Source: an uncultured Pelagimonas sp. (lineage in GTDB: Bacteria > Pseudomonadota > Alphaproteobacteria > Rhodobacterales > Rhodobacteraceae). Taken from it: DNA of 64,000 nucleotides. Below the pieces are notes generated by a model, which saw only the letters and a list, made by a program, of their open reading frames with translations, had not been told where the DNA came from and did no database searches. The position numbers and the translations under genes were made by a program. This document shows, one piece after another, positions 53,500 through 63,728 of this stretch. Numbering within the stretch: the first letter of the stretch is position 1; each line of letters begins with the position of its first letter. The DNA lies in the NCBI GenBank assembly GCA_947497905.1, contig CANMIH010000006.1:146467-210466 (forward strand). Reading direction: 5' to 3'.

Positions 53500-54003
53500 T
53501 TATTCGAGGATAACAAGCGGAGCGCCGTATTCCACTGCTGCGCCATCTTCGACCAGAATACGCTTCACGGTGCCAGATTTGGGGGCCGGAATGTGGTTCA
53601 TGGTCTTCATGGCTTCAACGATCAGAAGGGTGTCGCCTTCTTTGACCTGCGTGCCAACCGAAATGAACGACGGCGCGCCTGGCTCGGCCTGAAGATACAC
53701 GGTGCCAACCATCGGCGATGTCACAGCACCGGGATGGGCGGCAGGATCTTCTGGCATATCCGCAGCCGCGGGCGCGGCGGCGGCAGCAGGTGCTGCAGCA
53801 GCGGCAACAGGGGCGGCGGCAACAGGCGCCGCTGCAACGGGGGCGGCCATGGTGATGTTCTGGCCACGGCTGACGCGCACGTTCAGGCTGTTGTCTTCGC
53901 CATATTCGCGCATGACCTCCAGCTCGGTCAGATCGTTTTCCTGAAGCAGCTCTGCCAGAGCCTTGATAAAGGCTACATCCGAGTCGTGGTTATTCTTGCT
54001 CAT
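53500..54003 (-). CDS. accB: Biotin carboxyl carrier protein of acetyl-CoA carboxylase
   Basis: A 167-aa carrier. The biotinylated lysine is K133 in EAMKTMN. The N-terminal domain is followed by an Ala/Pro-rich flexible linker (54-90) and the C-terminal biotinyl domain ([15 protein letters not shown]...[11 protein letters not shown]). First gene of accB-accC-aat. The upstream gap contains an inverted repeat. Confidence 0.95.
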   Translation of the reverse strand: MSKNNHDSDVAFIKALAELLQENDLTELEVMREYGEDNSLNVRVSRGQNITMAAPVAAAPVAAAPVAAAAAPAAAAAPAAADMPEDPAAHPGAVTSPMVGTVYLQAEPGAPSFISVGTQVKEGDTLLIVEAMKTMNHIPAPKSGTVKRILVEDGAAVEYGAPLVILE

Positions 54004-54058
54004 GCGGTCCTCGCCATTGCGTCATGTGCTCAGAGGCCCCTGCCTCCGATGCGGTTGC

Positions 54059-54077
54059 CTGCTTATAAGCTAAGCAG
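54059..54077. promoter_or_regulatory. Inverted repeat between accB and the acyl-CoA ligase gene
   Basis: CTGCTTA-N5-TAAGCAG with an inner perfect GCTTATAAGC palindrome, midway between the two divergent starts. Candidate operator for fatty-acid regulators; no regulator can be named. Confidence 0.45.
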
Positions 54078-54176
54078 TCGCTGGTGAAAAGCGTTCCTGT
54101 GACCTTACGTCCCAGCGATTGCAGCCGCGTTCACATCAGGATTTAAGTGCGATGAGGAGAGAATGGGAGGGGAAAA

Positions 54177-55688
54177 ATGAACATTGCACTTTGGTTGGCG
54201 CGACGGGCTCAACAATCACCGGATCGTCCGGCTCTGTTTCTAGGCCAAACTTTGGTCAAAACCTATAAAACCTTCCACTCAGATGTCATGGCATTGGCCG
54301 GAGCGCTGGTTGCGCAGGGAATTGCTCCGGGCGATCGCGTTGCATTGTTTATGAAAAATGTGCCGGATTACCTGATCGCGGAATATGCCATCTGGTACGC
54401 GGGTGCCGCGGTTGTCCCGATCAATGCCAAGCTTCATGCCCGTGAGGCGGCTTGGATCATCGAAAATTCAGGTGCTAAACTGGCTTTTGCCACCGGGGAT
54501 CTGGCTGCAGGTCTGAGTGCCGTCAGCGATGTCACCGTGATAGAGACAGGCTCAGCGGATTGGTCTGAGATGTCGGGTCATTCTCCTCTAACGGACATCA
54601 CGGCACGTGCGCCGACCGATCTCGCCTGGTTGTTTTACACCTCGGGCACCACCGGACGCCCCAAAGGGGTAATGATGACTCACCGCATGCTCACCACCAT
54701 GAGCCTGTGTTATCAGATCGACTGTGACCTGGTGACTGAAGACGACACGGTGATCTACAGCGCGCCTGCCAGCCACGGGGCTGGCATTTATAATATGATG
54801 CATGTGCAGGCCGGCGCGAAACATGTCTTTCCCCCATCCGGTGGGTTTGATGAGGTCGAGGTTCTTGACCTTGCCGCGCATTTTGACCGGGTTCATATGT
54901 TTATGGCGCCTACCATGGTCCAGCGGTTGACCCGCACCGCCAAAGATCTGGATCGTCGCGGGGCGGGGCTCAACACCATCGTTTATGCCGGTGGGCCCAT
55001 GTACATTGCAGATATCATCGAAGCCGTGGATTGGTTCGGGCCTGTCTTTGCCCAGATCTATGGACAGGGCGAATGCCCGATGGGGATCACGGCCCTGTCG
55101 CGTCACGATGTGACGGATCGCAGCCATCCGCGGTGGCGGGAACGTTTGGGATCTGTGGGTAAAGCGCAATCTGCCGTCGAAGTGGCCATTGCGGATGAGG
55201 ATGGCGCTTTGTTGCCGCCGGGCGAGGTGGGCGAAATTCTGGTGCGCGGGGATATCGTCATGCCGGGCTATTGGCAAAACCCGGAGGCGACCGAGAAAAC
55301 CCTCAAAGGCGGTTGGCTCTGGACTGGTGACATGGGCGCGATGGATGAAGATGGCTACGTGACGATGAAAGATCGCTCACGTGACATGATCATTTCCGGC
55401 GGCACCAACATCTACCCACGTGAGGTGGAAGAGGTATTGCAGGATCATCCTTCGGTGTCCGAAGTGGCCGTCGTGGGCAAACCCCACCCAGAATGGGGGG
55501 AAGAAGTTGTGGCCTTTGTTGTCCCCAATAACGAGATCGATACACAGGTGCTCGACGCCTATTGTCTGGACCATATCGCGCGGTTTAAGCGACCCAAACA
55601 CTACATCTCTGTCGACGCATTGCCGAAGAACAATTACGGCAAGGTTTTGAAGACAGACTTGCGAGACAGGCTGGCGGTTTCTTCATAG
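54177..55688 (+). CDS. AMP-dependent acyl-CoA synthetase/ligase
   Basis: A 503-aa ANL-superfamily enzyme that activates a carboxylic acid with ATP and CoA. Core motif YTSGTTGRPKGVMMTH, then QIYGQGECPMGIT, WTGDMGAMDEDGYVTMKDRSRDMIISGG and the C-terminal lysine context PKNNYGKVLKTDL. The substrate is not determinable, probably a medium or long-chain or aromatic acid. GGAGGGG before the ATG. Ends within the convergent small gene at 55634. Confidence 0.9.
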   Translation: MNIALWLARRAQQSPDRPALFLGQTLVKTYKTFHSDVMALAGALVAQGIAPGDRVALFMKNVPDYLIAEYAIWYAGAAVVPINAKLHAREAAWIIENSGAKLAFATGDLAAGLSAVSDVTVIETGSADWSEMSGHSPLTDITARAPTDLAWLFYTSGTTGRPKGVMMTHRMLTTMSLCYQIDCDLVTEDDTVIYSAPASHGAGIYNMMHVQAGAKHVFPPSGGFDEVEVLDLAAHFDRVHMFMAPTMVQRLTRTAKDLDRRGAGLNTIVYAGGPMYIADIIEAVDWFGPVFAQIYGQGECPMGITALSRHDVTDRSHPRWRERLGSVGKAQSAVEVAIADEDGALLPPGEVGEILVRGDIVMPGYWQNPEATEKTLKGGWLWTGDMGAMDEDGYVTMKDRSRDMIISGGTNIYPREVEEVLQDHPSVSEVAVVGKPHPEWGEEVVAFVVPNNEIDTQVLDAYCLDHIARFKRPKHYISVDALPKNNYGKVLKTDLRDRLAVSS

Positions 55689-56023
55689 GCGGCCAGCTTT
55701 GGTGGCGTCGTGGCGGGCAAAGGGGCTTGCTCTGGCGCCTCGGCCTGCTCTTCGAGCATATGGCAAATTTCCTGCTGCATCAGGCTGGGGCCCTCCGAAA
55801 ATTCAGCGTGATCCTCGTCAGATGTCTGGTTGGATAGTGGCGGATCGGCAGCGCGCTCTTCCTGCTCAGCATAGTCATGTTGAGAGGTGGCATCGCTGGC
55901 ACGGCCCTTTTTAACCGGCTGAACTTTCTTGGCTGGATTGTCGGTGCGTCGGGCTTCGGGCAACCCATGTGGATGTCCGGTGGCCAAGGGGGCGGTCCAT
56001 AATGCGGGCCCTGTCATCGGCAT
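55634..56023 (-). CDS. Small disordered, Pro/Glu/Ala-rich protein
   Basis: A 129-aa low-complexity protein, hydrophilic, rich in Glu, Ala, Pro and Thr, with no hydrophobic segment. Translation is supported by a strong AAAGGAG 7 bases before the ATG, and by lack of another gene in this gap. No family recognised. Its last 55 bases run antisense to the end of the acyl-CoA ligase gene. Could be a chance ORF, but ribosome-site quality argues for a gene. Confidence 0.5.
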   Translation of the reverse strand: MPMTGPALWTAPLATGHPHGLPEARRTDNPAKKVQPVKKGRASDATSQHDYAEQEERAADPPLSNQTSDEDHAEFSEGPSLMQQEICHMLEEQAEAPEQAPLPATTPPKLAAYEETASLSRKSVFKTLP

Positions 56024-56137
56024 AACGTTGCTCCTTTACCAAATACCCCACGTCCAACAAGTTACCACATGTTAACGCTGTTTGCAGCACGCCCTTAAAA
56101 TTGTGGTCAATTTTTGCGCTGCCCCTAAACCATGGAC

Positions 56138-56163
56138 AGAAAAAGGCGGCCCGTGGGCCGCCT
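56138..56163 (-). terminator. Rho-independent terminator of acs
   Basis: AGGCGGCC / GGCCGCCT, 8-bp stem with 4-base loop, then TTTTTC on the minus strand. Confidence 0.87.
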
Positions 56164-56185
56164 GTCTCATGAGATATGACGCGGA

Positions 56186-58129
56186 TCAGCGATTCATCCG
56201 GTTCTCAATCAGATCCTCGACGACGGAAGGGTCAGCGAGTGTTGAGGTGTCGCCGAGGGCGCCGTAGTCGTTTTCGGCGATTTTGCGCAGGATGCGGCGC
56301 ATGATTTTGCCGGAGCGGGTTTTCGGCAGGCCGGGGGCCCATTGGATCAGATCCGGGCTGGCGATGGGGCCAATCTCGGTCCGCACCCAGGTGCGCAGCT
56401 CTTTGCGCAGTTCCTCGCTGGGCTCTTCGCCATTCATCAGAGTGACATAGCAATAGATGCCCTGACCCTTGATCTCATGCGGATAGCCCACAACGGCGGC
56501 TTCGGCGACCTTCTCATGCGCCACAAGCGCGCTTTCCACCTCGGCGGTGCCCATGCGGTGGCCCGAGACATTGATCACATCATCGACGCGGCCGGTGATC
56601 CAGTAATCGCCATCCTCGTCGCGGCGACAGCCATCTCCGGTGAAGTAATAGCCTTTGTAATCGGAGAAATAGGTCTTCTCGAACCGCTCATGATCGCCCC
56701 AGACGGTGCGCATCTGACCGGGCCAGCTGTCTTTGATGCAAAGCACGCCTTCGGTTGGGGTCTCGTGGATTTCCGCGCCCGAGGTCGGGTCCAGCACCAC
56801 CGGCTGCACGCCAAAGAAGGGCTTCATCGCTGCACCGGGTTTGGTGGCATGGGCGCCGGGCAGCGGGGTCATCAGATGCCCGCCGGTCTCGGTCTGCCAC
56901 CAGGTGTCAACAATCGGGCAGCGCCCACCGCCGACCACATCATTGTACCAGTTCCAGGCTTCTGGGTTGATCGGTTCCCCCACGGTGCCCAGAATGCGCA
57001 GACTAGAGAGGTCGCATTTCTCCACAAACTCATTGCCCTGGCCCATCAGCGCCCGGATGGCGGTGGGGGCGGTGTAGAACTGGGTGACCTTGTGCTTTTC
57101 ACAGACCTGCCAGAAGCGCGAGGCATCGGGGAAGGTGGGCACGCCCTCAAACATCAGCGTGGTGGCACCATTGGCCAGCGGACCATAGACGATATAGCTG
57201 TGGCCGGTGACCCAGCCCACATCGGCGGTGCACCAGTAGACGTCGCCGTCATGGTAATCAAAGGTCACCTCATGGGTCAGCGCCGCATAGGTGAGATAGC
57301 CGCCCGAGCTATGCACTACGCCCTTGGGCTGACCGGTGGAGCCGGAGGTGTAGAGGATGAACAGCGGATCTTCGGCATTCATTTCGGCGGGCTGATTAAA
57401 CTCGCTGACCTCAAGCGCCATTTCGTTGTAGTCGAAATCACGACCATCCACCCAGGTGGTCTGACCGCCGGTGCGCTTGACCACCAGACATTTGACCGTG
57501 TCTTTGCAATGCAAGAGCGCCTTGTCGGCATTGGTCTTGAGCGGGGTCTTGCGGCCGCCACGCGGGGCCTCATCCGCGGTGATGAGAACCTTGGCGTCAC
57601 AGCCGTTCACCCGCGCCGCCAGCGCATCGGGCGAGAAGCCGGCAAAGACAATCGAATGGATCGCACCAATGCGCGCGCAGGCCAGCATGGCATAGGCGGC
57701 CTCAGGCACCATGGGCAGATAGATCACCACCCGATCGCCTTTGCCCACGCCGAGGCTTTCGAGCACATTGGCCATGCGGCAGGTGTTTTTGTGCAGCTCG
57801 TTATAGGTGATGTGTTGGGCGGGCTCTTCGGGACTGTCGGGTTCCCAGATGATCGCCGTCTGATCGCCGCGGGTCTCAAGATGGCGGTCAATACAGTTGG
57901 CCGCCACATTCAGCGTGCCATCGGCGTACCAGTTGATCTTGACCTGACCAAAGCTGTAATCGACATCCTTGATCTCGGTGGGGGCTTTGATCCAGTCCAG
58001 ACGCTGCGCCTGATCCGCCCAGAACCCTTCCGGATCAGAAATCGACCGCGCATACATCTCATCATACCGTCCCGCATCTACATGCGTACGTGCCACCAGA
58101 TCGGCGGCGGGAGCATAGGTCTTGCTCAT
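56186..58129 (-). CDS. acs: Acetyl-CoA synthetase
   Basis: Makes acetyl-CoA from acetate, ATP and CoA (647 aa). ANL motifs [19 protein letters not shown] and [16 protein letters not shown]; the acetylation-target lysine is in [14 protein letters not shown] near the C-terminus. The ATG at 58129 has an AGGAGG site; the open frame upstream to 58297 belongs to the intergenic region. It lies downstream of the branched-chain-type ABC transporter genes on the same strand. Confidence 0.96.
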   Translation of the reverse strand: MSKTYAPAADLVARTHVDAGRYDEMYARSISDPEGFWADQAQRLDWIKAPTEIKDVDYSFGQVKINWYADGTLNVAANCIDRHLETRGDQTAIIWEPDSPEEPAQHITYNELHKNTCRMANVLESLGVGKGDRVVIYLPMVPEAAYAMLACARIGAIHSIVFAGFSPDALAARVNGCDAKVLITADEAPRGGRKTPLKTNADKALLHCKDTVKCLVVKRTGGQTTWVDGRDFDYNEMALEVSEFNQPAEMNAEDPLFILYTSGSTGQPKGVVHSSGGYLTYAALTHEVTFDYHDGDVYWCTADVGWVTGHSYIVYGPLANGATTLMFEGVPTFPDASRFWQVCEKHKVTQFYTAPTAIRALMGQGNEFVEKCDLSSLRILGTVGEPINPEAWNWYNDVVGGGRCPIVDTWWQTETGGHLMTPLPGAHATKPGAAMKPFFGVQPVVLDPTSGAEIHETPTEGVLCIKDSWPGQMRTVWGDHERFEKTYFSDYKGYYFTGDGCRRDEDGDYWITGRVDDVINVSGHRMGTAEVESALVAHEKVAEAAVVGYPHEIKGQGIYCYVTLMNGEEPSEELRKELRTWVRTEIGPIASPDLIQWAPGLPKTRSGKIMRRILRKIAENDYGALGDTSTLADPSVVEDLIENRMNR

Positions 58130-58226
58130 GGTGTCCTCCTCAAATTTTGACGGCAGGGAAGCCAGTCTGCGCGACAATTGCAAGGAGACTTTCGCCTTGA
58201 CCTTTGTCGCGCAGGGGCAAGAGCCG

Positions 58227-58982
58227 TCAGATCGCCAGATATTCGGCGCGGAGTTCTTCGTTTTCCAGCACTTCTGCGGCGGATCCGTCAAATACAATCG
58301 AGCCGGTGTCGAGGATCACCGCGCGATCCGCAAGTTGCAGAGCGCGCACCGCATTCTGTTCAACGATGATGGTTGTCATGCCCTGTTCTTTGATGTGGCG
58401 GAGCGTCTTTTCGATCTCATCCACAATCACCGGGGCCAGACCTTCGTAGGGCTCATCCAGCAACAGCACCTTGATGTCCCGAGCCAGGGCCCGTGCAATG
58501 GCCAGCATCTGCTGTTCGCCACCGGACAGGGTGATGCCTTCTTGGTTGCGGCGTTCGCCGAGGCGCGGGAAAAGATCGTAGAGGCGCTCGATAGACCAAC
58601 CAATGGGCGGCGCGATCTGTGCCAGCTTCAGGTTCTCTTCGACCGTCAGGCCGGGAATGATGCGGCGATCTTCTGGCACAAGCCCAAGACCCACCGCTGC
58701 GGCCTGATGCGAGGCCATCTTGTGCAGGGGCTGGTGATCCAGCCAGATCTCACCGCGCTGGACCTGCGGGTCGTCCAGTCGGGCGATTGACCGCAGCGTG
58801 GTGGTTTTCCCGGCGCCGTTGCGGCCCAGCAGGGCAAGGATTTCGCCCTCGTGGACGTTAAAGGAAATGCCCTGCACGATATAGCTTTCGCCATAATAGG
58901 AGTGCATGTCCCAGATCGAGAGGAAGGCGGGGGCTGTTTCAGCCTGATTGGCGTTTTTCGAAAAATCCGGACGAACGTTCAT
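58227..58982 (-). CDS. Branched-chain amino acid-type ABC transporter ATPase (LivF-like)
   Basis: Cytoplasmic ATPase, 251 aa. Walker [10 protein letters not shown], signature LSGGEQQ and Walker [12 protein letters not shown]. LivF type since it begins with a short extension ([12 protein letters not shown]) and has AIARAL after the signature. Last gene of the five-gene transporter unit. GAGGAGA precedes the ATG. Confidence 0.92.
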   Translation of the reverse strand: MNVRPDFSKNANQAETAPAFLSIWDMHSYYGESYIVQGISFNVHEGEILALLGRNGAGKTTTLRSIARLDDPQVQRGEIWLDHQPLHKMASHQAAAVGLGLVPEDRRIIPGLTVEENLKLAQIAPPIGWSIERLYDLFPRLGERRNQEGITLSGGEQQMLAIARALARDIKVLLLDEPYEGLAPVIVDEIEKTLRHIKEQGMTTIIVEQNAVRALQLADRAVILDTGSIVFDGSAAEVLENEELRAEYLAI

Positions 58983-59058
58983 GGATGTCTCCTCAGGGTG
59001 AGGGGCGGGTCATGCCCGCGAAATTGGGAAAGCGGCGGGATGCACCCGCCGCCAGATA

Positions 59059-59814
59059 TCAGTGCGCTTCGCCCAGATAGGCCTCTTTGACCTTCGGGTG
59101 ACCCTTGATGTTCTCGGGCAGATCTTCAACCAAGGGGGTGCCCTGCGCCAGAACGGTGATCCGATCCGCCAGACTGAACACCACATGCATGTCGTGCTCG
59201 ATGATCGCGATGGTGATATCGCGCTTTTCCTTGATTTCGATCAGCAGATCGATGGTGTTGTTGGTGTCGGCCCGCGCCATCCCGGCTGTGGGCTCGTCCA
59301 GCAGCAGAAGCTTTGGATCTTGCACAAGACACATGGCCATCTCAAGTCGGCGTTTGTCGCCACGTGACATGGCCGCCGCATGCATCCCCCGTTTGTCGAG
59401 CATGTTGACGTCGTCAAGCATGCGTTCAGCTTCTTCGATCAGGGTGCGTTCGTTGCTGACTTTCTCAACCGCATGCAGGCGATAGGCCCCATCACGTTTG
59501 GCAAACAGCGGGATCATCATGTTTTCCATCACCGAGAGATCCGCAAAGATCTCAGGGGTCTGGAACACACGTGAGATGCCCATCTGGTTGATCTCATGTG
59601 GGCTGCGGCCCAGCACCGACTGGCCGTCAAACATGACGCTGCCGGTGTCGGGGATCAATTTGCCGACCAGACAGTTGAGCAGGGTGGATTTCCCGGCTCC
59701 ATTGGGGCCGATAATGGCGTGGCAGGTGTTTTCGGCGACCGACAGATTGACATCTGACAAAGCTTTGAGGCCACCGAAGTTTTTGCCCACGTCTTTGACT
59801 TCAAGAATACCCAT
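59059..59814 (-). CDS. Branched-chain amino acid-type ABC transporter ATPase (LivG-like)
   Basis: Cytoplasmic ATPase, 251 aa: Walker A GPNGAGKSTLLNCL, a typical LivG ISRVFQTPEIF segment, a degenerate signature SRGDKRRLEMAM (usually LSYG-Q) and Walker B LLLLDEPTAGM. AAGGAGA before the ATG. The atypical signature reading MSRGDKR lowers sequence identity with classic LivG. Confidence 0.9.
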   Translation of the reverse strand: MGILEVKDVGKNFGGLKALSDVNLSVAENTCHAIIGPNGAGKSTLLNCLVGKLIPDTGSVMFDGQSVLGRSPHEINQMGISRVFQTPEIFADLSVMENMMIPLFAKRDGAYRLHAVEKVSNERTLIEEAERMLDDVNMLDKRGMHAAAMSRGDKRRLEMAMCLVQDPKLLLLDEPTAGMARADTNNTIDLLIEIKEKRDITIAIIEHDMHVVFSLADRITVLAQGTPLVEDLPENIKGHPKVKEAYLGEAH

Positions 59815-59826
59815 TACTGTCTCTCC

Positions 59827-61026
59827 TTATTCCGCAGGCTCAGTCGAAGGCGACTTGGGTTCATCTTCTTTCTTCTTACGCAGGGCGCGGGCAATCCGTT
59901 GTCCCCCTTCGACCAGACCACCGGGCAGGAAGGTCACGACCAGCATGAAGATCAGGCCAAGGGTCAGGTGCCAGCCTTTGCCAACAAAGGGATGGATGAC
60001 CAGCACGATGAAATCTTCGATGCCATCTGGCAGAAAGCTGAACCAGCTGTGCAGCACGTTGTCGTTGATCTTTGAGAAGATGTTTTCAAAGTACTTGATC
60101 ATCCCTGCGCCGAGAACGGGCCCGATCAGGGTGCCAACGCCGCCAAGAATGGTCATCAGAACAACTTCACCCGACGCGGTCCACTGCATCCGCTCTGCAC
60201 CTGCAAGGGGGTCCATCGCCGCCATCAGGCCACCGGCCAGACCGGCATACATGCCCGAGATAACAAAGGCCGCAAGCGTGTAAGGTTTGGGGTTGAGGCC
60301 GGTGTAGTTCAGGCGCTGCTGGTTCGATTTGATCGCGCGCAGCATCAACCCGAAGGGCGACCGGAAAATGCGGATCGCAAGATAGAAGGCCAGAAGCATC
60401 ACAATCGCGCAAACATAATAGCCTACGGAGAATGTGAAGGTCCAAGGTCCTACAACGAGGTCATAGGCGGCGCGCATTTCCAGACCAAACAGATTGGTCA
60501 CGGGGATCGAACCGTCGGCTGTGGCGGACACGCCCAGAACGCGTGGGTCGTCTAGTGTTACCTGAAGGCCGGTTTCCCCGTTGGTGATGGGGGTGAGAAC
60601 CGAATAGGCCAAGGCGAACGACATCTGAGCGAAGGCCAGGGTCAGGATCGAAAAGTAGATCCCGGTTCTGCGCAGCGACACAAAGCCAATCACCAGCGCG
60701 AAAATCCCTGAAATCGCCACTGACAGAATGATGGCGGGCAGAATGTTCATGCTGAGCAGTTTGAACATCCAGACCGCAGAGTAAGACCCCACTCCCAGAA
60801 ACGCGGCGTGCCCAAACGAGAGGTAGCCGGTGAGCCCGAAGAGGATGTTAAACCCGATGGCAAAGATGCCGAAGATCACAAAACGCTGCATCAGGTCGGG
60901 GTAGCCCGCGTTGAACTGCGCCATGCCGCTTCCGGTGGGGAAGGGGTTGAGGATGAAGGGGGCCAGCATGGTCAGTGCGATGACGACCCACAGAAGAGAA
61001 GTGTCTTTTTTGTCTAGTCCAAACAT
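59827..61026 (-). CDS. Branched-chain amino acid-type ABC transporter permease (LivM-like)
   Basis: A 399-aa inner-membrane permease with about nine helices; [25 protein letters not shown] and [40 protein letters not shown] are LivM family motifs. The C-terminus is a charged tail. Seven bases after livH. Confidence 0.92.
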   Translation of the reverse strand: MFGLDKKDTSLLWVVIALTMLAPFILNPFPTGSGMAQFNAGYPDLMQRFVIFGIFAIGFNILFGLTGYLSFGHAAFLGVGSYSAVWMFKLLSMNILPAIILSVAISGIFALVIGFVSLRRTGIYFSILTLAFAQMSFALAYSVLTPITNGETGLQVTLDDPRVLGVSATADGSIPVTNLFGLEMRAAYDLVVGPWTFTFSVGYYVCAIVMLLAFYLAIRIFRSPFGLMLRAIKSNQQRLNYTGLNPKPYTLAAFVISGMYAGLAGGLMAAMDPLAGAERMQWTASGEVVLMTILGGVGTLIGPVLGAGMIKYFENIFSKINDNVLHSWFSFLPDGIEDFIVLVIHPFVGKGWHLTLGLIFMLVVTFLPGGLVEGGQRIARALRKKKEDEPKSPSTEPAE

Positions 61027-61033
61027 GGGTCTA

Positions 61034-62041
61034 TTACTCCATCACGCCTTTGCGACCCATCAGACCGCGTGGGCGGACCAGAAGGATGATAATGGCAACC
61101 AAGTAGATGATGATCTGGTTGATGCCGGGGATCAGCTCGATGACCTGGGTCATGGAGGCAAAGCTTTCGAGAATGCCGAGCAGGAAGCCAGCAAGAACCG
61201 CTCCAGGCAGGGAGCCCATGCCGCCGACAACCACAACAACGAAGGACAGAACAAGGAAATCCATGCCCATGTGATAGTTCGGTGCGTTGATCGGGCCATA
61301 CATGACACCGGCGAGGCCAGCGACCGCGGCGGCCAGTCCGAACATGAAAGTAAAGCGTTTGTCGATGTCGATGCCCAATAGGCCTACGGTTTCACGGTCA
61401 GCCATCCCCGCGCGTACGACCATGCCGAAAGTGGTGAACTGGAGGAAGGCAAACACGCCACCGATCACAGCCACAGAGAAGCAGAAATACACGATACGCC
61501 AGACGGGATAAACAATGCCCTCAGCAAGGGTGGCCACTCCTGAAAGCGCTTCAGGGGCTGGGGTCTGGATCGGGTTTGCGCCATAGAAGGCTTTGATGAT
61601 CTCCTGCAGCACAATCGCAAGGCCAAAGGTCACAAGGATCTGATCCGCATGGGGGCGCTTGTAGAAGTGTTTGATCAAGCCGCGTTCCATGATGAAACCG
61701 ATGGCGATCATAACAGGAATGGCGAAGAGGATGGCCAGAGGCACGGACCAATCGATGATTGCGCCCCCCATTTCCGGGCCAAACCAGCTTTCGACATAGG
61801 GGGTTTTCACCTTGAGCGGGTTGCCCAGAAAGTCGGTTTTGGTTGCGTCGATGGTCTCGAAGCTGAGGTTCAGCAGACGCTGAAGAAAGACCGAACAGAA
61901 GGCCCCGATCATAAACAGCGCCCCGTGGGCAAAGTTCACGACGCCAAGCGTGCCGAAGATGAGTGTAAGACCCAGCGCGATCAGCGCATAGGCCGAGCCC
62001 TTGTCGAGCCCGTTCAGAATTTGCGTAATAAGGACGTCCAT
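61034..62041 (-). CDS. Branched-chain amino acid-type ABC transporter permease (LivH-like)
   Basis: A 335-aa permease: [42 protein letters not shown] is the usual LivH start, plus [28 protein letters not shown]. The ATG at 62041 has GGTGGGG 3 bases before it; an upstream ATG at 62053 lacks a site. A hairpin separates it from the binding-protein gene. Confidence 0.92.
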   Translation of the reverse strand: MDVLITQILNGLDKGSAYALIALGLTLIFGTLGVVNFAHGALFMIGAFCSVFLQRLLNLSFETIDATKTDFLGNPLKVKTPYVESWFGPEMGGAIIDWSVPLAILFAIPVMIAIGFIMERGLIKHFYKRPHADQILVTFGLAIVLQEIIKAFYGANPIQTPAPEALSGVATLAEGIVYPVWRIVYFCFSVAVIGGVFAFLQFTTFGMVVRAGMADRETVGLLGIDIDKRFTFMFGLAAAVAGLAGVMYGPINAPNYHMGMDFLVLSFVVVVVGGMGSLPGAVLAGFLLGILESFASMTQVIELIPGINQIIIYLVAIIILLVRPRGLMGRKGVME

Positions 62042-62128
62042 GGACCCCACCATTGGGTTATAGGTCAGACAGCCCCTCCAGCGCGGTGCCGGAGAGACCG
62101 TTTGATTTCACGGGTTTCGTGATGAAAT

Positions 62129-62156
62129 GGCCCGGTCTCCGGCAGAGAGCCGGGCC
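62129..62156 (-). other. Hairpin between solute-binding protein and permease genes
   Basis: GGCCCGG-TCTC / GAGA-G-CCGGGCC, 11 paired bases with one bulge and a 5-base loop, immediately after the binding-protein stop (8 bases). Typical of operons in which the binding protein is made in excess. Followed on the minus strand by ATTTCAT, not a full T-run. Confidence 0.6.
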
Positions 62157-62163
62157 TGTCGGC

Positions 62164-63510
62164 TTATGCGCCGGGGTTACAGGACCCCAGCTGGCCGCCC
62201 GCAAACATCGGGTGATCCGGCGAGTATGTAACCTGCGATGCCGGAGTGACTTCGACCACTTCGAGAAGGTCGAACTCGGAAGTTGGGTTCTCTTTACCCT
62301 TCACAACCAGAACATCTTTGAAGCACTGGTGGTCTTCGGCACGATACAGGGTCTTGCCGTTGCCCATGCCGTCAAACTCAAAGCCTTCCAGAGCTTCGGC
62401 TACGCCACATGGGTTGAAGGTGCCGGCACGCTCACAGGCATCTGCATAAAGCAGGGTCTGAACATAGCAGGTGTGCGCCGCCTGGCTTGGCGGGAAGCCG
62501 TATTTGGTGCCGAACGAGCGAACAAAGGCCTGCGAGCCTTCATCCTGCAGCGACCAGTGCCAGTTGGTCGAACCAACGATGTTTTTGATGTTGGCGCCTG
62601 CACCGCGTGCCATCAGACGGGAGAACAGCGGAACAACAATTTCGAAGTCTTTGTTGTTGACGATTTTCTCGCGCAGACCGAACTGAACCGCATTTGTCAG
62701 CGAGTTCACCATGTTGCCGCCGTAGTGGTTCAGAACCAGAACGTCCGCACCCGAGTTCAGAACTGGAGCGATGTAGGACGAGAAGTCTGTCGCTGCCAGC
62801 GGGGTCAGAACGTTGTTGACGGTTTCCCAGCCCAGAGCCTCGGTCGCGGCTGCGATCGATTCCTGCTGTGTCCAGCCCCATGTGTAGTCGGCGGTCAGGT
62901 GATAGGCCTTACGGTCATCGCCATAGAGGCCTTTGAGAACTGGAGCCAAAGCCGCACCAGACATGTAACCGTTGAAGAAGTGACGGAAACCGTTGGCTTT
63001 TTTGTCTTTACCGGTGGTGTCGTTCGAGTGGGTCAGACCCGCCATGAAGATAACACCAGCCTCTTGGCAGAGGCCTTGAACCGCGATGGCCACACCCGAA
63101 GACGACCCGCCGGTGATCATCACCGCACCGTCTTTTTCGATCATCGACTTAGCCGATGCGCGGGCTGCATCCGATTTGGTCTGGGTGTCGCCGGTCACAT
63201 ATTCGACCTTTTTGCCCAGAATACCGTTTCCTTTCAGCGCTTTTGAGCTGAAGGTGTTCATCATGCCGCCGTCGCCGCCGCCATTGAGGTGCTCAACAGC
63301 AAGCTCGTAGGCGCGCAGTTCGTCAGCGCCCTCGTCGGCATAGGGGCCGGTTTGGGGAACGTTAAAACCGAGGGTTACGGAACCGCCTGTGGGTTCATTG
63401 GTATAAGCTGCTGCGGACTGAGCCGTAAAAATAGTCGGTAGTGCGACGCCTGCGCCGGCAACTGCGCCAGACTTGAGCACGCCACGACGTGTCAGGTTGG
63501 TCTTGGACAT
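62164..63510 (-). CDS. Type 1 periplasmic solute-binding protein of the LIV-type transporter
   Basis: A 448-aa exported binding protein. Tat-like signal TRRGVLKSGAVAGAGVAL with AQSAAAY cleavage; mature protein TLGFNVPQTGPYADEGADELRAYELAVEHLNGGG. Pattern VGSTNWHWSL and CxxxDVLVVKGK near the C-terminus. The ATG at 63510 has GGAGGA; the longer frame to 63579 is not a signal start. First gene of the five-gene transporter unit; substrate is uncertain. Confidence 0.9.
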   Translation of the reverse strand: MSKTNLTRRGVLKSGAVAGAGVALPTIFTAQSAAAYTNEPTGGSVTLGFNVPQTGPYADEGADELRAYELAVEHLNGGGDGGMMNTFSSKALKGNGILGKKVEYVTGDTQTKSDAARASAKSMIEKDGAVMITGGSSSGVAIAVQGLCQEAGVIFMAGLTHSNDTTGKDKKANGFRHFFNGYMSGAALAPVLKGLYGDDRKAYHLTADYTWGWTQQESIAAATEALGWETVNNVLTPLAATDFSSYIAPVLNSGADVLVLNHYGGNMVNSLTNAVQFGLREKIVNNKDFEIVVPLFSRLMARGAGANIKNIVGSTNWHWSLQDEGSQAFVRSFGTKYGFPPSQAAHTCYVQTLLYADACERAGTFNPCGVAEALEGFEFDGMGNGKTLYRAEDHQCFKDVLVVKGKENPTSEFDLLEVVEVTPASQVTYSPDHPMFAGGQLGSCNPGA

Positions 63511-63728
63511 GAAATCCTCCCATTTCGTGAAATGCGTCGTTGGGCTCCTCTTCCCCCCGACGCGGGCACAAATGTGCAAACTCAGTATCGCGGATGAAAA
63601 GAAAATTGCGCAACAAAGCGTTTTGACGTAACAGTTTTTTTGTCAATTGTTGAAAAGTAGACCGCGGTATTCTGTAAATCTGTTTATGTGGCAGTGCAGA
63701 AAGGCGTTGTAATTGCAAGGAAAGCGAC
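63511..63728. promoter_or_regulatory. Divergent control region, transporter genes and XRE regulator
   Basis: The 218-bp gap is AT-rich compared with its surroundings. GCAA-core sites: TGTGCAAA (63573-63580), the 8-bp palindrome TTGCGCAA (63606-63613) and AATTGCAAGGA (63711-63721; the last also recurs at 58176-58186 in front of acs). These resemble the TTTGCAAA elements reported for ScfR-family regulators. Confidence 0.4.

Noticed and set aside
56342-58150. A 602-codon open frame antisense to acetyl-CoA synthetase
   Set aside because: It mirrors a complete acs gene in a GC-rich genome; it has no ribosome site and no recognisable motif, while acs on the other strand is intact.
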